A DNA stretch of 64,000 nt, from assembly GCF_000349945.1 (NCBI RefSeq), contig NC_020516.1, positions 2,170,001 through 2,234,000 on the forward strand. Direction: 5' to 3'. Shown piece after piece: positions 8,923 to 18,585 of the stretch. A program made the translations under genes and the position numbers. Every line of letters begins with the position of its first letter. Position 1 is the first letter of the stretch. The notes beneath the pieces are model-generated. The model was not told where the DNA came from. It searched no databases and saw only the letters and a list, made by a program, of their open reading frames with translations. Origin of the DNA: Azoarcus sp. KH32C. GTDB taxonomy: Bacteria; Pseudomonadota; Gammaproteobacteria; Burkholderiales; Rhodocyclaceae.

Positions 8923-9119
8923 GGAGCGTACTGGTCGGAAGGCGAGGGCGGCGTTTTCGTTTGATTCAGGCGCCATTGTCGCGGGCTCATGCCGAATTCG
9001 CCGTGGAACCATCGCGAGAATCCGCTGAGGTGGGCGAAGCCCAGCATGTCGGCGATTTCTCCCAAGTTCAGTTTGCTAAGCGTTTCGGCCAAGAGTTGAG
9101 AGCATTGGCGGGCGAGTGG
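8919..9119 (-). pseudogene. C-terminal remnant of an AraC-family regulator
   Basis: The minus strand encodes only the last helix-turn-helix of an AraC regulator (KLNLGEIADMLGFAHLSGF then FHGEFGMSPRQWRL) and has no N-terminal domain. Positions 8965-9073 match 37677-37785 in 107 of 109 bases, the 3' part of the intact AraC gene at 37655. Upstream the similarity fades and the fragment runs into the module A promoter. It overlaps the LAL 1 stop region. It cannot be a working regulator; it is best read as a rearrangement scar. Confidence 0.75.
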
Positions 9120-9136
9120 TGCCCCCTCTCCATTCA

Positions 9137-9182
9137 CCCCCTCGCCTCCGGGGGGCATTTCGCGACCCGGATCTCCTACTCT
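9137..9182 (+). promoter_or_regulatory. G/C-palindrome promoter for module A
   Basis: C5 - TCGCCTCC - G6 (9137-9155) precedes TACTCT (9177-9182) by 21 nt. The DUF1302 start is 75 bp downstream. A second C5 tract lies at 9122-9126. The rest of the 8923-9257 gap holds the AraC remnant. Confidence 0.55.
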
Positions 9183-9257
9183 TGAGTCGGTGGTAAGGCT
9201 TCTGCCGCAAGTCACGCGGTTGGTGGCGACAGCGACTCATAATAAGAGGGGGATTTC

Positions 9258-11060
9258 ATGGAATGTGGAGACTACAAGCGGAATGCGCGGCACGGCATCC
9301 CGTTGCGCGCCATTTCGTGGGCGCTGGCAATTTGGTTCGGCGCGCCCGGTGCGGCGCAGGCGTTCGAGATCAATACCGGCAACGACGACCTGGTCGCCCG
9401 CTGGGACAACACCGTCAAGTACAACTACGCAAACCGGGTGGAGAAGCAGAATTCGCATTTGCTCGCCAGCCCGAACTTCAACGATGGCAACCGGAATTTC
9501 GACCGTGGCACCGTCGGGAACCGGCTGGACATCCTTAGCGAATTCGATCTCGTCTACCGCAATGCCACCGGCTTCCGGGTCAGCGCCGCGGGGTGGTACG
9601 ACGAAGCCGCAGACCGGCTCGACAACGACAACGTTGCCGGTTCGAACCATCTCAAGAACGGCGCGCCCGCGCTCGGCTTGAGCAACGACACGAAACGCTT
9701 CCACCGGGGGCCGTCGGGCGAGATTCTCGACGCCTTCTTCTTCGCGGGGGGCGACATCGGCGGGTCGCCGATCAACTTCAAGGTCGGGCGCCATACCTTG
9801 TATTGGGGTGAGTCCCTGCTCTCCCCGATTCATGGCGTCAGCTACGGTCAGTCGCCGCTCGACTTGCGCAAGGCGCTCTCGGTGCCCGGCACGGAAGCGA
9901 AGGAATTGCTGCTGCCGCGCAATGCGATCTCCGCGCAGCTGCAGGCGACGCCCGAACTGTCGCTGGCGGCGCAATATTTCCTCGACTGGAAGCCGTTCCG
10001 CATCCCGGAGGCGGGCTCCTATCTCGGCGGCTTCGACATGCTGCTGGAAGGCGGTGAGTCGTTGTACGCGAGCTCGACCGCCCGGCTGCTGCGCGACGAC
10101 GACGTGAAGCCGAAGAAGCGGGGCGACTGGGGGCTGGCGATGCGCTGGAGCCCGGCGGCGCTGGATGGCACGCTCGGTGCCTACTATCGCAAGACATCGG
10201 ACATTCAGCCCCAGATCCATGTCACACCGGCAGTGGCGACATTGCCGGCGGCCGCCTGCGGTGCCCTCGGTTTCGCCCCGCTGGCGCCGACGACCTGCTA
10301 CGTCAATCCGTCCGCAGCGAGCATTCCCCAGATCCTGGCCGGCAATATCGGCAAGTATCGCCTGGTCTATCCCGACGACATCGACATCATCGGCCTGAGC
10401 CTGTCGAAGAGCATTGCCGGCGTGAGCGTCGGCATGGACCTGAGCTATCGGCGGAACATGCCGCTCAATAGCGATCCGGTGAGCATTCTTCCGGCGGCCC
10501 TGGCGGCGCGGGTGCCGGGCGCGATCAGCGCGGTCCCGGCAGATGGCGAAACGGGCGGGGCGGTCGGCAACACCTGGCATGGTGTCGTCAATGCGTTGTG
10601 GACGCAGCCGTCCAACGCATTCTTTGACGCAGCGACGTGGCTGGCGGAACTGCAGTGGAACCGTTGGGACAAGGTGACGCAGGGCGAGGCCGTGTTCAAG
10701 GGTCGCGACAGCTATACCGGCATCGACAAGGTGACTAAGGATTTCTGGGGGCTGGGGATCAACTTCACGCCGACCTGGTTCCAGGTCCTCCCGGGGGTCG
10801 ATCTGCAGATGCCGATTTCCTATTCGGTCGGCCTGTCCGGCAATTCGGCCGTTTCCTCCGGCGGCAACGAGCATGCCGGCAGCTTTTCGATCGGTCTCGG
10901 CGCTGACATCAATCAGAAGCACCGCGTGGACTTGAAGTATGTGGGTTTCTTCGGACGGTACGAGACCAACGGAGCGGGCGTCGTGACCTCGGCAAACGGT
11001 CTCAATTCATTGATCCGCGACCGCGACTTCGTTTCACTGACCTACAAAACGACATTCTGA
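9258..11060 (+). CDS. DUF1302 outer-membrane beta-barrel protein (module A)
   Basis: A 600-residue protein with a signal peptide (hydrophobic stretch followed by GAAQAFEINTG, cleavage likely after AQA). It is rich in alternating aromatic/polar strands and ends in YKTTF; a terminal Phe is typical of barrels inserted by the BAM machinery. The FEINTGNDDLVARWDNTVKY start is characteristic of DUF1302 proteins, which co-occur with DUF1329, YCF48-like and MMPL genes in degraders of hydrophobic compounds. The role is thought to be outer-membrane passage of lipophilic substrates or lipids; direction is unproven. It is the first gene of a four-gene operon, with GAGGGGG as a ribosome site. Closely similar to the protein at 42866, its module B paralogue. 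Confidence 0.87.
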   Translation: MECGDYKRNARHGIPLRAISWALAIWFGAPGAAQAFEINTGNDDLVARWDNTVKYNYANRVEKQNSHLLASPNFNDGNRNFDRGTVGNRLDILSEFDLVYRNATGFRVSAAGWYDEAADRLDNDNVAGSNHLKNGAPALGLSNDTKRFHRGPSGEILDAFFFAGGDIGGSPINFKVGRHTLYWGESLLSPIHGVSYGQSPLDLRKALSVPGTEAKELLLPRNAISAQLQATPELSLAAQYFLDWKPFRIPEAGSYLGGFDMLLEGGESLYASSTARLLRDDDVKPKKRGDWGLAMRWSPAALDGTLGAYYRKTSDIQPQIHVTPAVATLPAAACGALGFAPLAPTTCYVNPSAASIPQILAGNIGKYRLVYPDDIDIIGLSLSKSIAGVSVGMDLSYRRNMPLNSDPVSILPAALAARVPGAISAVPADGETGGAVGNTWHGVVNALWTQPSNAFFDAATWLAELQWNRWDKVTQGEAVFKGRDSYTGIDKVTKDFWGLGINFTPTWFQVLPGVDLQMPISYSVGLSGNSAVSSGGNEHAGSFSIGLGADINQKHRVDLKYVGFFGRYETNGAGVVTSANGLNSLIRDRDFVSLTYKTTF

Positions 11061-11079
11061 TATCGAGGAGGAGCAGAGC

Positions 11080-12444
11080 ATGAAATTTCATAAATCGATG
11101 GTTCCCGTCGCACTCGCGCTGGCGATGTCCGGCCACGCTCTGGCGGCGGTCACCGCGCAGGAAGCGCAGCAACTGGGCACAACGCTGACGCCGACTGGCG
11201 CCGAAAAGGCCGGCAACAAGGAGGGGACGATTCCCGAGTGGAAGGGGGGGCTGACCGCCGCCAACGCCGGCGTCAAACCGGACGGCAACCGTCGTCCCGA
11301 TCCCTTCGCCGACGAAAAGCCGCGCCTCTCGATCACCGGCAAGGACGTGGCCGCGCACGCGGACAAGCTGACCGAAGGTACCAAGGAGCTGCTGAAACGC
11401 TACCCGACGATGCGCGTCGATGTCTATCCGACGCATCGGACGGTCAATTTCCCGCAGCGGATCGTCGACAACACCCGCAAGAACGCGGTGGCGGCGAAGA
11501 CGACCGACGGCGGCGTCGGCATCGAGAACGTGCTGCCCGGCTTTCCGTTCCCGATTCCGAAGACCGGTAACGAGGTGATGTGGAACCATCTGCTCACCTA
11601 TCGCGGCCTCGGCTTCAACTTCAAGTACGACTCGTGGAACGTCGGCGCCAACGGTACGCCGGTGCTGGCGACGACCGGCAACGTGACCTACGCCTGGCCG
11701 GTGTTCGATCCGAAGAAGGCGGATTTCCTGAACGAGAAGGATCCGTTCTGGCTCGTCAAGCTGCAGTATCTGGCGCCGGCCCGCCGCAACGGAGAGGCGC
11801 TATTGGTCTGGGATTCGGTGAGCCCGCTGAAGCAGGCCCGCCGCGCCTGGCAATACCTGCCCGGTCAGCGCCGCGTCAAGCTGGCGCCGGAAGTCGCGTA
11901 CGACACGCCGAACCCCGGTTCCGCCGGCGCTTCGACCTATGACGACGCGACGGTCTTCAACGGCGCGATGGATCGCTTCGACTTCAACCTGGTCGGCAAG
12001 AAGGAAATGTACGTCCCGTCGAGCAACTACAAGCTGACCTACTATTCCCAGCCGGGCGACATCACCAAGCCGGGCCACGTCAATCCCGACCTGGTGCGCT
12101 GGGAACTTCACCGTGTCTGGGTCGTCGAGGCCAAGCTGAAGGAGGACAAGCGCCACATCTACAGCAAGCGGGTGTTCTACATCGACGAGGACAGCTGGGC
12201 GGCGGTCGCCTCCGACCAGTACGATGCGCGCGGCCAGTTGTACCGCTCGTCGTATTCCTACCCGTCGTTCGCCTACGACGTCCAGGCGCAGTACATCGAT
12301 AGCCAGGTGTTCTACGACTTCAACGTCGGCATGTACAACATCTCCGGTCTCGCCGGGGCCTACAACGGCATCAAGTACCTGACCGAACTTCCGGGCGAGA
12401 ACTACTGGGCACCGGATGCGCTCGCCGGGGCCGGCGTACGCTGA
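11080..12444 (+). CDS. DUF1329 periplasmic/outer-membrane protein (module A)
   Basis: A 454-residue protein with a signal peptide ending near GHALAAVTAQEA. It carries family hallmarks ARRAWQYLPGQRRVKLAPEV and WELHRVWVVEAKLK. DUF1329 proteins have a LolA/LolB-like half-barrel fold suited to carrying a lipid-like ligand. It begins 19 bp after DUF1302 with GAGGAGGAG as a strong ribosome site. As the second module gene it probably hands ligand between the inner-membrane MMPL permease and the DUF1302 barrel; this is inference from fold and co-occurrence. Confidence 0.87.
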   Translation: MKFHKSMVPVALALAMSGHALAAVTAQEAQQLGTTLTPTGAEKAGNKEGTIPEWKGGLTAANAGVKPDGNRRPDPFADEKPRLSITGKDVAAHADKLTEGTKELLKRYPTMRVDVYPTHRTVNFPQRIVDNTRKNAVAAKTTDGGVGIENVLPGFPFPIPKTGNEVMWNHLLTYRGLGFNFKYDSWNVGANGTPVLATTGNVTYAWPVFDPKKADFLNEKDPFWLVKLQYLAPARRNGEALLVWDSVSPLKQARRAWQYLPGQRRVKLAPEVAYDTPNPGSAGASTYDDATVFNGAMDRFDFNLVGKKEMYVPSSNYKLTYYSQPGDITKPGHVNPDLVRWELHRVWVVEAKLKEDKRHIYSKRVFYIDEDSWAAVASDQYDARGQLYRSSYSYPSFAYDVQAQYIDSQVFYDFNVGMYNISGLAGAYNGIKYLTELPGENYWAPDALAGAGVR

Positions 12445-12467
12445 AGAACCGAAGGCAGGAGAGGGCG

Positions 12468-13643
12468 ATGCGGCAAATCTGGTCGATCGGTGGGCTCTTC
12501 CGGCTAAGGGCGGCGCATATGCGGCGCCGCCCGTTCCGGACGGATTCGAGTAGGCGGCGCCCCGCGCGCATCACGCACTTGGCGCTGCTGGCGGCGTGCG
12601 TCGTTGCCGGTGGGGGCGTCGCCGCGTCGGTGGCAACCGACGGTTTCAGCGACCCCCTGCAGGTGGCGGCGCGCATGTCCCCGCTCGCCAATAGCGGCCT
12701 GCTGCTTGCCGTCGCGCGCTCCGGCGAGCGGCTGGTCGCGGTCGGTCAGCGCGGCCATATCGTCGTTTCCGCTGACGGCGGTGCGTCGTGGCAGCAGTCG
12801 CGGGTGCCGGTCAGCTCAGACCTGACGGCGGTTTTCTTCGTCGATGCCGCCAAGGGATGGGCGGTCGGGCACGACGGGGTGATCCTGCACTCGAGCAACG
12901 GTGGCAAGTCGTGGGAGTTGCAGCTCGACGGGCTGCGCGCGAACGAGCTGCTCGTCGCTGCCATGGAGCGGAAGTACGGCGCTGCCGCGGCCTCAGAGGA
13001 AGGGCAGCGGCTCCTTGCCGAAGCCCGCCGATACAAGGAGCAGGGCGCGGACAAGCCGTTCCTCGACGTCTGGTTCGCGGACGGGAGCACGGGCTACGCG
13101 GTTGGCGCCTACAACCTGATCTTCCGCACCGACGATGGCGGCAAGACCTGGGAGCCGTGGTTCGACCGCACCGAGAATCCGAAACTGTTCAACCTGTATT
13201 CCGTCCGCCCGGGTCCGGGCGGGCTTTACGTCGCCGGCGAGGGCGGGCTGCTGATGCGCCTTGACGCCTCCGGCGAGAAGTTCCGGGCGTTGCAGACGCC
13301 CTACAACGGCAGCTTCTTCGGCATCGTCGGCACGGCGGATGCGGCGCTGCTGGCCTTTGGCTTGCGCGGCAACGTCTATCGCAGCGAGGACGAAGGCCGC
13401 AGCTGGACGAAGGTGGAAACGGGCTTGCCAGCGACGGTGGTCGCCGGCACGAGCGATGCCGCCGGCACGGTCTATCTCGCCGACCTTGGCGGCCGCGTCG
13501 TGGCGAGCGCTGACGGTGGCCGCAGCTTCGGCACGCTGCCGACGGAGAGGACGATGCCGCTGGCCGGCATCGCCGACGCCGGCAGCGGGCGGATCGCGCT
13601 GGTTGGTCCTCGCGGCGTTGCCGTCACCGCCGCCAAGCGTTAG
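12468..13643 (+). CDS. YCF48/BNR-type beta-propeller protein (module A)
   Basis: A 391-residue exported protein. A long arginine-rich N-terminus precedes a hydrophobic segment (ITHLALLAACVVAGG). It then shows repeated propeller blades marked SADGGASW, SSNGGKSW, TDDGGKTW, SEDEGRSW and SADGGRSF. It resembles YCF48/HCF136-like propellers. It lies between DUF1329 and the permease in both modules, which implies a scaffold role in a trans-envelope complex. The propeller core is shared with 46074, but this copy has a longer basic leader; starts at internal methionines are possible. Confidence 0.83.
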   Translation: MRQIWSIGGLFRLRAAHMRRRPFRTDSSRRRPARITHLALLAACVVAGGGVAASVATDGFSDPLQVAARMSPLANSGLLLAVARSGERLVAVGQRGHIVVSADGGASWQQSRVPVSSDLTAVFFVDAAKGWAVGHDGVILHSSNGGKSWELQLDGLRANELLVAAMERKYGAAAASEEGQRLLAEARRYKEQGADKPFLDVWFADGSTGYAVGAYNLIFRTDDGGKTWEPWFDRTENPKLFNLYSVRPGPGGLYVAGEGGLLMRLDASGEKFRALQTPYNGSFFGIVGTADAALLAFGLRGNVYRSEDEGRSWTKVETGLPATVVAGTSDAAGTVYLADLGGRVVASADGGRSFGTLPTERTMPLAGIADAGSGRIALVGPRGVAVTAAKR

Positions 13644-13665
13644 ATGCAACTGGGAAGGAAGTCTT

Positions 13666-16101
13666 ATGAGCTTTGCCGCTGACGCACTTGAACACATGCC
13701 GGTGGTCCGAGACCTACGGTCCTTCGATCGTCGCTCCGGTAATCTGCTGGAACGGATGGTCTTCAACCACCGCTTGTTGATGGTCGCCGTATGTACGTTG
13801 GTCACGCTGTTCCTCGGCTACGTCGCGGCGACGAAGCTCACGCTGAACGCGAGCTTCGAGAAAATGATCCCGCAGGGGCAGCCTTACATCAAGAATTACC
13901 TCGACAACAAGGAGGAACTGCGCGGCTTGGGCAATTCGCTGCGTGTCGTCGTCGAGAGCGTCGATGGTGACATTTTCGCGCCCGAGTATCTCGAGGCGCT
14001 GCGCCGGATCAACGACGAGCTGATCCTGATGCCGGGCGTCGACCGCGCTTGGGCCAAGTCGTTGTGGACGCCTGCGGTGCGCTGGGCCGAGGTGACCGAG
14101 GAGGGCTTCATCGGCGGGCCGGTAATGCCGGATACGTACGACGGTTCGACCCAAAGCGTCGAACGCCTGAAGCACAACATCGCGCGCGCCGGCATCGTCG
14201 GCAGCCTGGTCGCCAACAACTTCAAATCGAGCATGATCTTCGTGCCGCTGCTCGACAAAGAGCCGGGAAGCGGCAAGCCGATCGACTACCACGCGCTGTC
14301 GCGAACGATCGAAGAGAAGGTCCGCGCGAAGTATGAGCAATCGGCCGCCACCGGCGCAAAGGATGGCGCAAAACAGGCGCCGGCAATCAAGGTGCGCGTG
14401 ATTGGCTTCGCCAAGCTGGTCGGCGAGCTGATCGACGGCCTGCTGCGCGTGACGATGTTCTTCGCCATCTCGGCGTTGGTGGCGACGGCCATCATTTACG
14501 CCTACACCCGCTGCGTGCGCAGCACGGCGTTGGTTGTCGCCTGTTCGATCGTCGCGGTCTGCTGGCAGCTGGGGCTCGTCGCGCTGTTCGGTTACGAACT
14601 CGACCCGTTTTCGATTCTGGTGCCTTTCCTCGTCTTCGCCATCGGCGTCTCGCACGGCGCGCAGAAGATGAACGGGATCATGCAGGACATCGGCCGCGGC
14701 ACGCACCGGCTGGTTGCCGCGCGCTACACCTTCCGCCGCCTCTTCCTCGCCGGTGTCACCGCGCTGCTGGCCGACGCCGTCGGCTTTGCGGTGCTGATGC
14801 TGATCGACATCCCGGTGATTCGCGACTTGGCGATGACGGCGAGCATCGGCGTCGCCGTGCTGATCTTCACCAACCTGCTGCTGCTGCCGGTGCTGCTTTC
14901 CTACAGCGGCGTCAGCGCGCATGCCGCTGAGCGGAGCCTGAGGGAAGAGCGGGACGAATCGCGCGGCCGCGGCCTGGGCCGGCTCTGGTCCCTTCTCGAC
15001 CATTTCACCGAGCGGCGCTGGGCGTTGGCTGCCATCGTGGCTTCCGCCCTGCTTGGCGCTGCCGGCTTCGCCGCCAGCCTGCACCTGAAGATCGGCGACC
15101 TCGACGCCGGCGCCCCCGAGCTGCGCCGCGACTCCCGCTACAACGTCGACAACGCGTATGTCACCGCCAACTATGCGCTTTCCAGCGACCAGTTCGCGGT
15201 CATCGTGAAGACCGGCAAGGAAGGCTGCCTGGAGTACAAGACCCTGGTCGAGGCCGATCGCCTGGCGTGGGAACTGAAGCAGCTCCCCGGCGTGCAGACG
15301 ACGGTGTCGCTGGTCGACGCGGTGCGGCAGATCACGGCCGGCACCTTCGAGGGCAGCCCGAAGTGGCTGACCATCAACCGCAACCAGGATGTCCTCAACT
15401 ATGCGGCGCAGCAGGCATCGGTCAACAGCCCCGACCTGTTCAACACCGAATGCTCGGTGATGCCGGTTATCGCGTATCTGAGCGACCACAAAGCCGAAAC
15501 GCTCGACCAGGTCGTGCAAACCGGCGCCAGATTCGCCGAGGAGCACAGCAACGGGGAGCGGCAGTTCCTGCTCGCCGCCGGCAGCGCCGGCATCGAGGCG
15601 GCGACCAACATCGTCGTGCGCAAGGCTTGGCTGCAGATGCTCGGGCTCGTCTACCTGGCCGTCGTCGTACTCAGCCTGATCACTTTTCGGAGTTGGCGCG
15701 CGGTCGTCGTTGCCGTCTTGCCGCTGATGCTGACTTCGGTGCTGTGCGAGGCGTTGATGGTGGCCCTCGGCATCGGCGTCAAGGTGGCGACGCTGCCGGT
15801 CATCGCCCTCGGCGTCGGCATTGGTATCGACTATGCGCTCTACCTGTTGTCGGTACAGCTGGCGCACCAGCGCGCCGGACAGACGCTGGCGGAAGCCTAC
15901 AAGCAGGCCGTTCAATTTACCGGGAAAGTCGTTGCCCTGGTCGGCGTCACGCTGGCCGCCGGCGTCGTCACCTGGGCGTGGTCGCCGATCAAGTTCCAGG
16001 CCGACATGGGCATCCTGCTGACCTTCATGTTCGTCTGGAACATGGTCGGCGCGCTGCTGCTCATCCCTGCGCTGTCGCATTTCCTGCTGCGCAAGGCCTA
16101 G
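13666..16101 (+). CDS. MMPL/RND-superfamily permease (module A)
   Basis: An 811-residue inner-membrane transporter of the MMPL type. One N-terminal membrane helix (RLLMVAVCTLVTLFLGYVAA) leads to a periplasmic loop. A cluster of helices follows, with the conserved FLVFAIGVSHGAQKMNGIMQ and LFLAGVTALLADAVGFAVL, then a second loop and a second helix cluster with VIALGVGIGIDYALYLLSVQ. That twofold layout is the RND/MMPL plan, powered by proton flux. The ATG at 13666 follows GGAAGGAAG; the longer open frame overlaps the propeller gene and is discarded. It is the last gene of module A; substrates are probably hydrophobic acids, sterol-like compounds or lipids. Strongly similar to the protein at 47144. 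Confidence 0.88.
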   Translation: MSFAADALEHMPVVRDLRSFDRRSGNLLERMVFNHRLLMVAVCTLVTLFLGYVAATKLTLNASFEKMIPQGQPYIKNYLDNKEELRGLGNSLRVVVESVDGDIFAPEYLEALRRINDELILMPGVDRAWAKSLWTPAVRWAEVTEEGFIGGPVMPDTYDGSTQSVERLKHNIARAGIVGSLVANNFKSSMIFVPLLDKEPGSGKPIDYHALSRTIEEKVRAKYEQSAATGAKDGAKQAPAIKVRVIGFAKLVGELIDGLLRVTMFFAISALVATAIIYAYTRCVRSTALVVACSIVAVCWQLGLVALFGYELDPFSILVPFLVFAIGVSHGAQKMNGIMQDIGRGTHRLVAARYTFRRLFLAGVTALLADAVGFAVLMLIDIPVIRDLAMTASIGVAVLIFTNLLLLPVLLSYSGVSAHAAERSLREERDESRGRGLGRLWSLLDHFTERRWALAAIVASALLGAAGFAASLHLKIGDLDAGAPELRRDSRYNVDNAYVTANYALSSDQFAVIVKTGKEGCLEYKTLVEADRLAWELKQLPGVQTTVSLVDAVRQITAGTFEGSPKWLTINRNQDVLNYAAQQASVNSPDLFNTECSVMPVIAYLSDHKAETLDQVVQTGARFAEEHSNGERQFLLAAGSAGIEAATNIVVRKAWLQMLGLVYLAVVVLSLITFRSWRAVVVAVLPLMLTSVLCEALMVALGIGVKVATLPVIALGVGIGIDYALYLLSVQLAHQRAGQTLAEAYKQAVQFTGKVVALVGVTLAAGVVTWAWSPIKFQADMGILLTFMFVWNMVGALLLIPALSHFLLRKA

Positions 16102-16107
16102 GGGGCG

Positions 16108-16350
16108 ATGGGGCCGGAAGTGCCGGCTGCAGGCGCAGGAATGGCGGGCAGGAAGGCAGCGGAATCCACGATGCGGCGCGTCGTCGCGGAAGCGGTCAGG
16201 TATGGCCTTCTCCTCTCGGCGACCGCTGCGATGTGGACGGCTGCCTACGCGTGCGCATTCGGTGGGTCCATTCTAGTGGAATCGGCATATCCCCCCCGTC
16301 GCCAGTGGGGATTGCCGCGGCACCCTGGCCTACCATGGTTGAAAGCGTGA
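16108..16350 (+). CDS. possible small membrane protein, unrecognised
   Basis: An 80-residue frame starting 6 bp after the MMPL stop with GGGGGCG upstream. It contains one plausible membrane segment (YGLLLSATAAMWTAAYACAF). I do not recognise a family. Its last third overlaps the palindrome and -10 of the next promoter, and module B has no counterpart, so it may be non-coding. Apart from this ORF the 16102-16427 gap holds only that promoter. Confidence 0.3.
   Translation: MGPEVPAAGAGMAGRKAAESTMRRVVAEAVRYGLLLSATAAMWTAAYACAFGGSILVESAYPPRRQWGLPRHPGLPWLKA
16291..16336 (+). promoter_or_regulatory. G/C-palindrome promoter for ligase 2
   Basis: C7 - GTCGCCAGT - G4 (16291-16310) is followed after 20 nt by TACCAT (16331-16336), the same -10-like hexamer as at the aldehyde dehydrogenase promoter. 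Confidence 0.5.
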
Positions 16351-16427
16351 TCTGCTGAGCGACCCGGATACGTGTTCGGGAAAATTTGGCTGGTCGCAAT
16401 CTTTGACCTTCGAACAGGAGACCTCAC

Positions 16428-18068
16428 GTGCTAAAAGGGCTAATGCAGGACCGTCCGTTGCTGATCTCGTCGCTAATCGAGCACGCCACGAAATTCCATC
16501 CGGCGGCCGGAATCGTTTCGCGGACTGCCGAGGGGCCGATCCACCGTTGCACTTACGCCGACATCGGCCGGCGCTCGAAGCAATTGGCCAACGCCCTGAC
16601 CGCGCTCGGCGTGAAGATGGGCGACCGCATCGGCACGCTGGCGTGGAACGGCTACCGGCACATGGAGCTGTATTTCGGCGTGTCCGGGATGGGGGCCGTG
16701 CTGCACACGATCAATCCACGCCTCTTCCCGGAGCAGATCGAGTACATCGCCAACCACGCCGAGGACCAGTACCTGTTCTTCGACATCACCTTCGCGCCGC
16801 TGGTGGAAAGACTGGCGCCGCTGATGAAGACGGTTAAGGCCTTCGTCGCGATGACCGACCGCCAGAACATGCCGGTCAGCAACATCCCGAATCTGGTCTG
16901 CTACGAGGAACTGATCGCCGCGCAAAGCGACCGCTTCGACTGGCCGGTTTTCGACGAAACGTCGGCGTCCTCGCTCTGCTACACGTCGGGCACGACTGGC
17001 AACCCGAAGGGGGTGCTCTACTCGCATCGCTCGACGGTGCTGCATTCCTATGCGGTCTGCGCGGTCGACGGTCTCGGCATCTCGGCGCGGGAATCGGCAT
17101 TGCTGGTCGTGCCGATGTTCCATGTCAATGCCTGGGGCATGCCCTACGCCGGCGCGATGTGCGGCGCCAAGCTGGTGATGCCGGGCCCGGCGCTCGATGG
17201 CAAGAGCGTCTACGAACTGATGCGCGACGAGGAGGTAACCGTCGCCCTCGGCGTGCCGACGGTCTGGCTGATGCTCTTCAACCATGTCAACACCGTCAAC
17301 GCCGATCCGCGCAAGGAGCTGCGCCTCGAAAATGTCGTCATCGGCGGCGCGGCGGCGTCGCGTGCGATGATCGAGACCTTCGAGCAGAAGTTCGGCGCCG
17401 CCGTGAAGCATGCCTGGGGGATGACCGAGATGTCGCCGATCGGCACCGTCTGCAATTACCTGCCGAAGCACCGCGATTTCGGCGAAGACGAGCGCATCGC
17501 GCTGCAGACGAAGCAGGGGCGCGCCATTTTCGGCGTCGACATGCGCATCACCGACGACGACGGTAAAGTGCTGCCGAACGACGGTTGCGCCTCCGGACAC
17601 CTGCAGGTGCGCGGCCCGTGGATCACCAGCGGCTACTTCAAGGGCGATGGCGGGGAAATTCTCGACGTCGACGGCTACTTCGACACGGGCGACGTGGCGA
17701 CGATCGATGCCGACGGATATATGCAGATCACCGACCGTTCCAAGGACATCATCAAGTCCGGGGGGGAGTGGATTTCGTCGATCGAGCTGGAGAACGCAGC
17801 GATGGGGCATCCCGGCATCGCCGAGGCGGCGGTGATCGGTGTCTCGCATCCGAAATGGCAGGAGCGGCCGCTGCTGGTCGTCGTCAAGAAGGAAGGGGCG
17901 GAACTCACTCGCGACGATGTTCTTGCCTTCCTCTCGGACAAGGTGGCCAAGTGGTGGATTCCGGACGATGTCGCCTTCGTCGAGCAGTTGCCGCATACCG
18001 CGACCGGAAAGCTGCAGAAGATGACGCTGCGCGGGATGTTCAAGAACTACCGGCTGCCGATGGAGTGA
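16428..18068 (+). CDS. AMP-forming acyl-CoA synthetase (ligase 2)
   Basis: A 546-residue acyl-CoA synthetase of the DmdB/long-chain ligase group. Motifs are YTSGTTGNPKGVLYSH, HAWGMTEMSP, TDRSKDIIKSGGEWISS and the catalytic lysine in PHTATGKLQKM. The GTG start at 16428 is chosen because ACAGGAG lies 9 nt upstream and the encoded start MLKGLMQDRPLLISSLIEHA matches the usual N-terminus of this group; the next ATG is too far from the ribosome site. It has its own palindrome promoter. It is clearly distinct from ligase 1, so the island encodes two CoA-activation steps, probably for substrates of different size or oxidation state. Confidence 0.9.
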   Translation: MLKGLMQDRPLLISSLIEHATKFHPAAGIVSRTAEGPIHRCTYADIGRRSKQLANALTALGVKMGDRIGTLAWNGYRHMELYFGVSGMGAVLHTINPRLFPEQIEYIANHAEDQYLFFDITFAPLVERLAPLMKTVKAFVAMTDRQNMPVSNIPNLVCYEELIAAQSDRFDWPVFDETSASSLCYTSGTTGNPKGVLYSHRSTVLHSYAVCAVDGLGISARESALLVVPMFHVNAWGMPYAGAMCGAKLVMPGPALDGKSVYELMRDEEVTVALGVPTVWLMLFNHVNTVNADPRKELRLENVVIGGAAASRAMIETFEQKFGAAVKHAWGMTEMSPIGTVCNYLPKHRDFGEDERIALQTKQGRAIFGVDMRITDDDGKVLPNDGCASGHLQVRGPWITSGYFKGDGGEILDVDGYFDTGDVATIDADGYMQITDRSKDIIKSGGEWISSIELENAAMGHPGIAEAAVIGVSHPKWQERPLLVVVKKEGAELTRDDVLAFLSDKVAKWWIPDDVAFVEQLPHTATGKLQKMTLRGMFKNYRLPME

Positions 18069-18187
18069 CGGTCGGCGCGGTGGCCAGGGGCGGCGTCGCG
18101 TTCGGGGACGGCATGTAGACGTCCTTCCGGGGCGAGTCGATGCTGGCCATTGTGCCCGCGGTTTCGGCGAGGCGATCGTGTTGGCGG

Positions 18188-18439
18188 TCAGACCGGCCGC
18201 CTGCGCAGCGGCCACCAGTGCAGGAAGCCGTAGAGCAAGGTGAGCAGCAGGCTGGCCGTCAGCGGCCCCGGGTAGCGCTTGACGAACCTGAACATCAGCG
18301 CGGCTTCGAGCACGTGCGCGGCCAGCAGCGTGGCGGCGACCGGTCCGAGCACCGACAGCGTTTCGGGCAGGAGGCCGGCGTAGGCGGCGATCCCCAGCGT
18401 GTAGAGAATGAGGCAGGAGGCTTTGAGAAGAGCGATCAT
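18188..18439 (-). CDS. small integral membrane protein (DUF1145-like)
   Basis: An 83-residue, very hydrophobic protein with about three predicted membrane helices and a basic C-terminus (HWWPLRRRPV). Size, helix spacing and the VLEAALMFRFVKRYPG region resemble the DUF1145/YhhL-type small membrane proteins; I call this by resemblance only. AGGAAAG precedes the ATG on the minus strand. It lies 146 bp downstream of LAL 2 on the same strand. The flanking short gaps 18069-18187 and 18440-18585 show nothing recognisable. Confidence 0.6.
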   Translation of the reverse strand: MIALLKASCLILYTLGIAAYAGLLPETLSVLGPVAATLLAAHVLEAALMFRFVKRYPGPLTASLLLTLLYGFLHWWPLRRRPV

Positions 18440-18585
18440 GTCAACTTTCCTATCTAGATCAATGGGGGGAGGCGGAGCGGGCGCTCATATCCTGCGGCTC
18501 GTGCCCTGCCAGTACTCCTCGCGCACAAGCGCCGCCTGACCGACGCCGCTCTAAGCCATTGCGCGCTGGTGGATGAAGTGCGCTG

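Noticed and set aside
8937..9119. AraC fragment considered as a small functional DNA-binding protein
   Set aside because: Only one helix-turn-helix is present, it has no start with ribosome site, and near-identity to the 3' end of the intact gene at 37655 points to a duplication scar.
13714..16080. 788-codon open frame antisense to the module A permease
   Set aside because: Composition (Gln/Arg/His/Asp-rich, low hydrophobicity) is typical of antisense frames in GC-rich DNA; the plus strand has a clear MMPL protein.
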